DNA from: Kribbella pratensis
Lineage (GTDB): Bacteria > Actinomycetota > Actinomycetes > Propionibacteriales > Kribbellaceae
NCBI RefSeq assembly: GCF_004365355.1
Contig: NZ_SODP01000002.1
Coordinates: 801,838-865,837, forward strand
DNA length: 64,000 bases
Direction of reading: 5' to 3'
A model generated the notes under the pieces. That model saw only the letters and a program-made list of their open reading frames with translations. It was not told where the DNA came from and did no database searches. Numbering within the stretch: the first letter of the stretch is position 1; every line of letters starts with the position of its first letter. Of the stretch, positions 33,866 through 40,205 are shown one piece after another. The position numbers were made by a program, and so were the translations under genes.

Positions 33866-34627
33866 ATGGAGATCACGCACATCGGCGGCCCGACCGCCGT
33901 ACTGAACCTCGGTGGCCTGACGTTCCTGATCGACCCCGCCTTCGACGAACCCCGCGATTACCAGCTGCCGGGACGGGTGATGACCAAGCTGATCGGACCG
34001 GCGATCCCGGCCGAAAAGCTCGGTCCGATCGATGTCGCGCTCGTCTCGCACGACGAGCACAAGGACAACCTCGACGACGCCGGCCGCGCACTGCTGGCGA
34101 CCATCCCGACCGTCCTTTCGACCCCGGGCGCGGCCACTCGGATCGAAGGCGTCCGCGGCCTGGAGAACTGGGAGTCGGTCGACCTGCCCCGACCGGACGG
34201 CGGCGTCATCACGGTGACCGGCGTACCGGCGCTGCACGGCCCAGAAGGTGCTGAGAAGGTGCTCGGCGTCGTGACCGGGTTCGTCCTGCAGGGCGAAGGA
34301 CTGCAAACCGTGTACGTCGCCGGCGACAACGCGTCGCTCGGTCTGGTGAAAGAGATCGCCGACCGCTTCCAGCCGATCGATGTCGCGGTCCTGTTCGCGG
34401 GCGCCGCACGGACCGCGCTCCTCGATGGAGCCAACCTCACGCTGACCTCCGCCGACGCGGTGCAGGCAGCGCGACTGCTCGGTACGGCGACGATCGTCCC
34501 GGTCCACACCGAGGGCTGGGCGCACTTCACCGAGGGGCCCGATCAGCTCGTCTCCGCGTTCCGGGAGGCCGGGCTGGAGGATCGCTTGAAGGTGCTCGAG
34601 CACGGGGTCGCGACACCCGTTGGTTGA
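33866..34627 (+). CDS. Metallo-beta-lactamase-fold hydrolase (UlaG-like)
   Basis: 253 residues from ATG 33866, with GGAGG at 33852-33856. MEITHIGGPTAVLNLGGLTF and the metal-binding stretch SHDEHKDNLDDAGR (HxxHxDN variant of HxHxDH) place it in the L-ascorbate-6-phosphate lactonase-like branch of the fold. Further metal ligands are probably in PALHGPEGAE, YVAGDNAS and PVHTEGWAHF. It is cytosolic; the substrate is unknown. It is divergent from a GlxA-type regulator, and the two probably form a regulator-target pair. Confidence 0.86.
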   Translation: MEITHIGGPTAVLNLGGLTFLIDPAFDEPRDYQLPGRVMTKLIGPAIPAEKLGPIDVALVSHDEHKDNLDDAGRALLATIPTVLSTPGAATRIEGVRGLENWESVDLPRPDGGVITVTGVPALHGPEGAEKVLGVVTGFVLQGEGLQTVYVAGDNASLGLVKEIADRFQPIDVAVLFAGAARTALLDGANLTLTSADAVQAARLLGTATIVPVHTEGWAHFTEGPDQLVSAFREAGLEDRLKVLEHGVATPVG

Positions 34628-34631
34628 GCCC

Positions 34632-34661
34632 TTGACGAGCACGGAGCGTAACGACTAGCGT
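34632..34661 (+). promoter_or_regulatory. Promoter of the lamin-tail secreted protein gene
   Basis: TTGACG (34632-34637), an 18-nt spacer and TAGCGT (34656-34661) predict a start near 34668, just before two G-rich hairpins. The same -10 hexamer TAGCGT is used by the mdh promoter at 38500-38528. Confidence 0.6.
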
Positions 34662-34669
34662 GTGCGACC

Positions 34670-34719
34670 GCCGGGGGGAACCGGCAGCTGTGTTCACCGG
34701 GCCGGGGGGAGATCGGCCC
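34670..34719 (+). promoter_or_regulatory. Two G-loop hairpins in the 5' leader
   Basis: GCCGG-GGGGAA-CCGGC (34670-34685) and GGGCCG-N9-CGGCCC (34699-34719, loop GGGGGAGAT) lie between the promoter and the GTG start at 34741. Both expose runs of G in the loop. A similar CCAGG-GGGGA-CCTGG hairpin precedes CAP protein 2. Confidence 0.45.
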
Positions 34720-34740
34720 ACTGCCGAAGGGGAAATTCCA

Positions 34741-35211
34741 GTGTTCGTACGACGCTTCCGCACGCTCTTTTCCGCCGCGACGGCCGCGGTGGTGCTGGCC
34801 GGTACGGCGGTCCTCGCGCCGCTGACGGCCGACGCGGCGATCACCGCCGTACTCAGCGGGATCCAGTACGACCCGCCGGGCGCGGACGTCCGCACCAACG
34901 CCCAGATCAACAACGAGTTCTTCACTGTCCGCAACATCAGCACCCGGCCGATCAACCTGTCGGGCTTCCGGGTCGCGGACGTGGCCAACCACGTGTTCGT
35001 GTTCCCGCGCGGCTACGTCCTGCCGGGCCGGTCGACGGTCATCGTTCGCACCGGCAAGAACCGCAACCGGGCGCTGACGCTGTACTGGAACCAGAGCTGG
35101 TACGTCTGGAACAACACCGGCGACACCGCCCGCTTCCAGACCCCGGCCGGGAAGACGTTCGACACCTGCACCTACAAGGCCGTCACCGGCCGCTCGCGGG
35201 TCGGCTGCTAG
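34741..35211 (+). CDS. Secreted lamin-tail-domain (LTD) protein
   Basis: 156 residues from GTG 34741, with AAGGGGAA about 8 nt upstream; a longer upstream reading is excluded by the promoter and hairpins. The signal peptide (RRFRTLFSAATAAVVLAGTA) is cleaved near ADAA. The remaining ~120 residues form an Ig-like lamin-tail domain: ITAVLSGIQYDPPGAD, NNEFFTVRNISTRPINLSGF, VFVFPRGYVLPGRSTVIVR, NNTGDTARF. Two Cys near the C-terminus (DTCTY, VGC) may pair. Extracellular, role unknown; secreted LTD proteins are often associated with DNA or surfaces. Confidence 0.88.
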   Translation: MFVRRFRTLFSAATAAVVLAGTAVLAPLTADAAITAVLSGIQYDPPGADVRTNAQINNEFFTVRNISTRPINLSGFRVADVANHVFVFPRGYVLPGRSTVIVRTGKNRNRALTLYWNQSWYVWNNTGDTARFQTPAGKTFDTCTYKAVTGRSRVGC

Positions 35212-35243
35212 GGCGTGGCTCGCGTGGGGCCGGGAGCCGCGCC

Positions 35244-36095
35244 CTAGTCCTGAGCCGGATCGGTGCCGTCCGGGATCCACTCCCGGACGGCGATCTCGTC
35301 GCCGACCCGAATGGCGCCTCCGGCAAGTACTGCGGCCTTCACGCCGAAGCTGACGCCACCGCCGTACGCCGGTTCGCGCCGGTACGTCGCCAGCGTTCTC
35401 GTCGGCTCCGGACCGGACTTGGCGCCGGTCCCCTGATCGACGGTCGGAACCGCACACCGGATGCCTCGCGCCGAGTAGCCGATCTCGACCGCGCCGGCCG
35501 CCATCCGCAAGACCTTGTCCTCGGTGTGCGGCTCCGGCCAGCCGGACACGACGATGTTCGGCCGGAAGCGATTCATCGGAATTGCGTCGCCGCCGTGCTC
35601 GACGATGCGCGCATTGAGGCCGTCGAGTGACGACAGCGACGTGATCATCAGCGCGTGCGCGTCGCCGTACCCGGTGAGGCCGCGATGCGCGCCCCAGCCG
35701 GGCCGTTCGTGTTCAGGTGTGACGCGGACGAGCGCGGCCGGTGTACCGAGGCGGGCCGTGAACCATTCGTCCGCGGCCGGGTCCTGGACGACGCCCTGGC
35801 CGAACCACTTGCCGAACAGGCTGACGTCGCGCCGCTTGCCGTCGTACTGGATCGCCAGCTCGAGATCGGGCGCATCGGGGGCGGCCAGCCGGAGCCGGTC
35901 GCCGGCCGGCTCGGCGCGGAGGGTCGCCATTGCGGGGAGCTTGCGTTGGCTGAGGAAGCTGCCGTCCGGCTCGACGAGCATGAACAGCCGGTCGTTCACG
36001 AGGCCGGTCGGACCGACCTCAGCTGATTCGACGGGGATCCCGGCGAGGCCTTTCACCGGGTAGTAGGCCAGGGCGGCAACCTTCGCGACAGTCAC
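35244..36095 (-). CDS. MOSC-domain protein (molybdenum cofactor sulfurase C-terminal-like)
   Basis: 283 residues from GTG 36095. The N-terminal MOSC beta-barrel (VAALAYYPVKGLAGIPVESA) and the MOSC domain (about 130-275) are complete. The conserved Cys is in YSARGIRCAVPTVDQGTG, and FRPNIVVSGW is the second hallmark. This is the mARC/YcbX-like architecture without the ferredoxin domain. Such proteins bind molybdenum cofactor and reduce N-hydroxylated compounds or transfer sulphur. No Moco biosynthesis genes are nearby. Confidence 0.9.
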   Translation of the reverse strand: MTVAKVAALAYYPVKGLAGIPVESAEVGPTGLVNDRLFMLVEPDGSFLSQRKLPAMATLRAEPAGDRLRLAAPDAPDLELAIQYDGKRRDVSLFGKWFGQGVVQDPAADEWFTARLGTPAALVRVTPEHERPGWGAHRGLTGYGDAHALMITSLSSLDGLNARIVEHGGDAIPMNRFRPNIVVSGWPEPHTEDKVLRMAAGAVEIGYSARGIRCAVPTVDQGTGAKSGPEPTRTLATYRREPAYGGGVSFGVKAAVLAGGAIRVGDEIAVREWIPDGTDPAQD

Positions 36096-36129
36096 GTGGT
36101 CCAGCGTAACTGTCGCTTGCTCTGTTGAA

Positions 36130-36155
36130 ACGTGTTGAGTTATGTTTGAACACGT
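36130..36155. promoter_or_regulatory. Inverted repeat over the start of the XRE regulator gene
   Basis: ACGTGTT (36130-36136) and AACACGT (36149-36155) span both candidate start codons (ATG 36142 and GTG 36154). TTGCTC (36117-36122) and TATGTT (36141-36146), 18 nt apart, could be a promoter giving a leaderless GTG start. The repeat would then be an autoregulatory operator. Confidence 0.4.
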
Positions 36156-36756
36156 GGAGGATGTCGAGTCATTCGCGGGTGCGTTGCAGCGGGTACGACG
36201 TCACGCCGGGCTGAGCTACCGGCAACTGGCGGACCGCGCGCACTACTCCCATCCACACCTGATCCGCGCGACGAGCGGCAAGCAGCTGCCGACGTGGGAG
36301 GTCGCCCACGCGTTCCTGACCGGGTGCGGTGTGCCCGCCGACCTGCTGCCGGTCTGGCGCCGGCGGTGGGAGGAAGCAAGCCGCGATCCGCGCGACATCG
36401 TCGGGTTGCTGGAGAGCGCCGAGGACCTGGAGAACCTGGGTGCTGCTGTCGCAGCGCTCGTCCGGCCGCGGTCGTTGCGAGCGCTGGAGCAGGAGACGGG
36501 TATCCCGCGGACCACGATCCAGGCATGGTTGCGAGGCTCCCGCCTGGCGAGGCCGGACCGGCTCGATCACCTGGTCCGCTCGGTCGGCGCAACGCCGGCC
36601 GAGCGAGCAGCGGTAGCCGACGCCGTCCAGCGCCTCAGCCCCGGCCCGGAGCAGCTCGGCGCCGCCCGGGAAAGGCTCAGCGCAAGCCAGGAGCGGCTCG
36701 GTGTCGCTCGAGAGCGGCTCAGCTCCGGAAGGCTGAGGGCGGCGCCTGCGGCGTGA
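36142..36756 (+). CDS. XRE-family helix-turn-helix regulator
   Basis: 204 residues from ATG 36142; GTG 36154 (VEDVESFAGALQRVRRHAG) is an equally good, possibly leaderless, start. The N-terminal XRE-type HTH (about 10-70) includes GLSYRQLADRAHYSHPHLIR. A second HTH-like segment is near 110-145 (TGIPRTTIQAWLRGSRLARP). The C-terminal 30 residues repeat a short helical unit (ARERLSASQERLGVARERLS). Such double-HTH proteins resemble the N-termini of actinobacterial STAND ATPases, but no ATPase domain follows. The last 38 bases overlap the convergent methyltransferase-fold gene. Confidence 0.78.
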   Translation: MFEHVEDVESFAGALQRVRRHAGLSYRQLADRAHYSHPHLIRATSGKQLPTWEVAHAFLTGCGVPADLLPVWRRRWEEASRDPRDIVGLLESAEDLENLGAAVAALVRPRSLRALEQETGIPRTTIQAWLRGSRLARPDRLDHLVRSVGATPAERAAVADAVQRLSPGPEQLGAARERLSASQERLGVARERLSSGRLRAAPAA

Positions 36757-37525
36757 CGTAGCCTTCCGCGTCGGTGAGCGGAGCGGCCTTCCCGGCCAGC
36801 TCGTCGAGCGGCATCACGTCGTACGGCGGTTGGGCGCGCCGCCCGGCATCCGTCAGCTCGGGAACGGGCTGCCGCGACGCGACCATGATGACGTTGCCGA
36901 ATCCCTTGCCACGCAGGATCTTCCGCTCCGCGAGCACCACTCCGGCCCCGATCGCGGCCCGCACGGTCGCCGCGGTACGCCGGATGAAGGGCAACCCGGC
37001 CTTCCCATCGATCAGATTCGCCACGAGTACGCCGGTCGGTCGCAGCACCCGGGCGCACTCGGCGAAGAACTCCGCGGTCACCAGATTCGCCGGCACGGCC
37101 TCATGCTCGAACGCGTCCAGGATCACCACGTCCATCGAGTCGTCGTACACCTCGCCGATCCCGGCCCGGCCCGTGACCGGCCGCACCTTGATGCCCGTCC
37201 GCTTCGGCAGCGGAAGCGCCTCGCGGACGAACTCGGTCAGGTCCTCGTCCGGCTCGAGCACGATCTGCCGGGACCGCGGTCGCGTGACGGCGACGTACCG
37301 CGGGATGCTCAGCGCGGCCCCGCCGACGTGCAGGACCGCGACCGGCTGACGTCGTGGCGCGAGCGCGTCCACGACGTCGCCGATCCGGCGCATGTACTCG
37401 AACGGCAGGTGGGTGGGATCAGCCAGATCGACCTGCGACTGCGGCGACCCGTCGATCCGCAGTACGAACGTGCCGTCGTGCTGCGCTTCCACACTCGCCA
37501 GCCCCGAGGCCGTCCGCCGTTCCAC
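36719..37525 (-). CDS. Spermidine-synthase-like (SAM-fold) protein
   Basis: 268 residues from GTG 37525. The Rossmann core has AVLHVGGAALSIPRYVA (motif I), QIVLEPDEDLTEFV (acidic residue after strand 2), MDVVILDAFEHEAVP and RVLRPTGVLVANLID. This matches polyamine aminopropyltransferase-like proteins of actinobacteria, which often lack the true aminopropyl-transfer residues. Whether it makes a polyamine is uncertain. It lies 16 bp after the truncated glycerophosphodiesterase on the same strand, and its end overlaps the XRE regulator gene. Confidence 0.82.
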   Translation of the reverse strand: MERRTASGLASVEAQHDGTFVLRIDGSPQSQVDLADPTHLPFEYMRRIGDVVDALAPRRQPVAVLHVGGAALSIPRYVAVTRPRSRQIVLEPDEDLTEFVREALPLPKRTGIKVRPVTGRAGIGEVYDDSMDVVILDAFEHEAVPANLVTAEFFAECARVLRPTGVLVANLIDGKAGLPFIRRTAATVRAAIGAGVVLAERKILRGKGFGNVIMVASRQPVPELTDAGRRAQPPYDVMPLDELAGKAAPLTDAEGYVTPQAPPSAFRS

Positions 37526-37541
37526 CCGCCCATCATTCCAG

Positions 37542-38378
37542 TCAGCGAGCTTCCTTCTCCTCGGCCACCGCGATGTCGGTGTTGTCGGTGAACAGCCCGT
37601 CGATCCCGGTCTTGCGGTACGCCGCGATCTCGGCGAACAGGTTGCCCGAGTCGCTCGCGACGGCCGAGCTGTCGAAGTCGGCAGGCAGGAAGGTGTTCTC
37701 GACCCGGAACGTGTACGGGTGCACGACCAGGCCGGCCTTGTGCGCGTCCGCGACGAGGCTGGTCGGCTTGCCCAGCTTGCCGGCCGCGTCGAGCGGGATG
37801 ATCTGGTCCTTGCTCGGCCCGACACCGTCGGCGTACGGCGCACCGGCCGAGCTGGTCAGCTGGACCAGCGGGACCCGGAGCTGCTTGTCCAGCGCCTTCA
37901 GGTTCGACACCTCGAAGGACTGCACGAAGACCTTGGCGTCCGGCCGGTTCAGGCCGTTGCGGTTCAGGGTCTTGATCAGCTCCGGCTCGAGCGGCAGGCC
38001 CTGCTGCCGGAAGTACGTCGGGTGCTTGGTCTCGGGGTAGATGCCGATCGGGCGGCCGAGCTCCTTCGACAGGCGCTTGCTGAGGTCGATCACTTCCTGG
38101 AAGGTCGGGATCTGGTAGTGCCCGTCGAAGACCGAGTTGTGCTGGCGGACCGCCGGGATCCGCTCCTTGGCGCGCAGCGTCTTGAGCTCGGCCAGCGTGA
38201 AGTCTTCGGTGAACCAGCCGGTGGTGGCGACCCCGTCGAGCAGCTTGGTCTTCTTGCGGCCGGCGAACTCCGGGTGATTCGCGACGTCCGTCGTACCGCC
38301 GATCTCGGGCTCGTGCCGGGTGACCAGCACGCGGTCCTTGGTGGTGACCAGGTCAGGCTCGATGTAGTCGGCGCCCAT
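37542..38378 (-). pseudogene. Glycerophosphodiester phosphodiesterase, 5'-truncated
   Basis: The readable part (278 codons) starts MGADYIEPDLVTTKDRVLVT and continues through the GDPD core (HEPEIGGTTDV, TLAELKTLRAKERIP, GIYPETKHPTYF, VFVQSFEVSNL) to DGLFTDNTDIAVA. Family members have ~40-70 residues before this point: a signal peptide and the catalytic HRG motif with PENTL-like residues. Here an in-frame TGA lies only five codons upstream of the ATG, and the HRG motif is absent from the whole 187-bp region to mdh. The first catalytic His is missing, so the product is probably inactive and unsecreted. A deletion junction near 38379-38400 is likely. Confidence 0.75.
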
Positions 38379-38499
38379 CCGCGCGGTACATCAGGGACTT
38401 TGCGCCACTCTCGGGCACGGTGTCGGCTCCTCGACGTACGCCGGATGAGCGGTCAGTGAATGATGTATTGGGATGTGAGCTATTCGGTCGCCCCCAGCG

Positions 38500-38528
38500 T
38501 TGGTACCGGCCGCCGGGCTTGCTAGCGT
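38500..38528 (+). promoter_or_regulatory. mdh promoter
   Basis: TTGGTA (38500-38505), a 17-nt spacer and TAGCGT (38523-38528) give a vegetative-type promoter with a start near 38535 and a ~30-nt leader to the GTG at 38566, which has AGGAGC upstream. Confidence 0.65.
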
Positions 38529-38565
38529 CCGAAGCACACCATCAATGAGTTTCTAGGAGCGTGTC

Positions 38566-39558
38566 GTGAGCACTACACCGGTGAAGGTGGCCGTTACCGG
38601 GGCCGCGGGGAATATCGGATACAGCCTGCTGTTCCGGATCGCGAGCGGGGCCCTGCTCGGGCCGGACACCCCGGTGGAGCTGCGGCTGCTCGAGATCACC
38701 CCGGCGCTGAAGGCACTCGAGGGCGTCGTGATGGAGCTCGAGGACTCCGCCTTCCCGGCGCTGGCCGGGATCGAGATCGGCGACGACCCGAACGTGGTCT
38801 TCGACGGTGTCAACGTCGCGCTGCTGGTGGGTGCGCGGCCGCGGACCAAGGGGATGGAGCGCGGTGACCTGCTCGAGGCCAACGGCGCGATCTTCACCGT
38901 CCAGGGCAAGGCGCTCAACGACCATGCCGCCGACGACGTCCGGATCACCGTCACCGGCAACCCGGCGAACACGAACGCGCTGATCGCGAAGAGCAACGCA
39001 CCGGACATCCCGGCCGAGCGGTTCTCCGCGCTGACCCGGCTCGACCACAACCGGGCGCTGGCGCAGCTGGCCAAGAAGACCGGCGTGCACGTCACCGACC
39101 TGAAGAAGCTGACGATCTGGGGCAACCACTCCGCGACGCAGTACCCGGACATCTTCCACGCCGAGGTGGCCGGCAAGAACGCGGCCGAGGTTGTCAACGA
39201 CCAGGCCTGGCTGGAGAACGACTTCCTCCCGACCGTGCAGAAGCGCGGCGCCGCGATCATCGAGGCGCGGGGCGCGTCCTCGGCCGCCTCCGCCGCGGCC
39301 GCCACCATCGACCACACCCGCGACTGGCTGGCCGGTTCGGCCGACGGTGACTGGCTGTCGATGGCAGTCGTCTCCGACGGTTCGTACGGCGTCGCGGAGG
39401 GCCTGATCTCGTCGTTCCCGGTGACCGTCAAGGACGGCAACTGGGAGATCGTGCAGGGCCTGGAGATCAACGACTTCTCCCGCGGCAAGATCGACGCCTC
39501 GGTCGCCGAACTCGGCGAGGAGCGCGACGCGGTGAAGGCCCTCGGCCTGATCGGCTGA
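38566..39558 (+). CDS. mdh: Malate dehydrogenase
   Basis: 330 residues from GTG 38566. The NAD-binding loop VTGAAGNIGYSLLFRIASG is at residues 10-28. LVGARPRTKGMERGDLL and TVTGNPANTNALI follow, with the catalytic LTRLDHNRALAQLA and the His in IWGNHSATQYPDIFHA. It is the cytosolic-type (group 2) enzyme, 325-330 residues, that interconverts malate and oxaloacetate in the TCA cycle. It is monocistronic, with its own promoter and a strong terminator. Confidence 0.96.
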   Translation: MSTTPVKVAVTGAAGNIGYSLLFRIASGALLGPDTPVELRLLEITPALKALEGVVMELEDSAFPALAGIEIGDDPNVVFDGVNVALLVGARPRTKGMERGDLLEANGAIFTVQGKALNDHAADDVRITVTGNPANTNALIAKSNAPDIPAERFSALTRLDHNRALAQLAKKTGVHVTDLKKLTIWGNHSATQYPDIFHAEVAGKNAAEVVNDQAWLENDFLPTVQKRGAAIIEARGASSAASAAAATIDHTRDWLAGSADGDWLSMAVVSDGSYGVAEGLISSFPVTVKDGNWEIVQGLEINDFSRGKIDASVAELGEERDAVKALGLIG

Positions 39559-39577
39559 TCACGCCCCGCAGCACACA

Positions 39578-39610
39578 GAAGGCCCCCGGGACGTCGTCCC
39601 GGGGGCCTTC
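39578..39610. terminator. Bidirectional terminator between mdh and the S8 protease
   Basis: A perfect 15-bp stem (39578-39592 and 39596-39610) with a 3-nt loop begins 20 bp after the mdh stop and ends 8 bp before the convergent protease gene end. Confidence 0.85.
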
Positions 39611-39618
39611 GCCTGTTC

Positions 39619-40205
39619 TCACCGCATGCTGTACGCGGCGATCACCGTCTGCGTCGTATTGTTCCCGGCCGCGTCCGTCGCGGTCGAACGCAACGAGATC
39701 GTCTTGCCGGCAGGCGTCGGGAAGATCGCCTTGCCACCGGCAACCGGTGCCTGCTTCCAGGTCACTCCGCCGTCATCGGAGTACTGGATCTTCACCTGCC
39801 TCACTGTGCCCTGCACCGTGAACGGCAGCACGGTGACCGGCTTGCGCGCCATCGTGTTGTTGCCGTCCACCTCCGGCTGATAGCCGACGGTGTAGATCGC
39901 GACACCCGGCTGGTCCGCCGATGAGGTGAACGTCGCCTCGACATCCATCCGCGTCGAGAACGGCCAGACCTCCTGCGTGCCGGTCGTGACCAGCTTGTAC
40001 GACGCCTTGCCCGCCGGCAGGCCGGTCGCGTCGACGAAGCCGAACCGGTCGGAGCCGCCGACCGCGGTCCCGTCCCGGTAGAGCGTCGTACTCCCGGACT
40101 TGCCGTCGATGGAGCCGGTGTGACCGTCCGCGTCGGTGAGCGTCTTCAGGTAAACGATCAGCTCCTCCGCGGACCGCTTGGCGGCGTTCACCGACGGCAC
40201 GAACA
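39619..40205 (-). pseudogene. C-terminal segment of the S8 protease, out of frame
   Basis: About 195 codons that continue the upstream protease in a different frame, from VFVPSVNAAKRSAEELIVYL to the stop at 39619. They encode beta-sandwich (Ig/filamin-like) repeats: VEATFTSSADQPGVAIYTVG, VKIQYSDDGGVTWKQAPVAG, LRSTATDAAGNNT. There is no ribosome-binding site or start at the junction, so it is not an independent gene. Removing one GT unit at the (AC)3 run (40203-40208, plus strand) joins it to the main frame. The predicted full protein is about 1080 residues. Confidence 0.8.
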
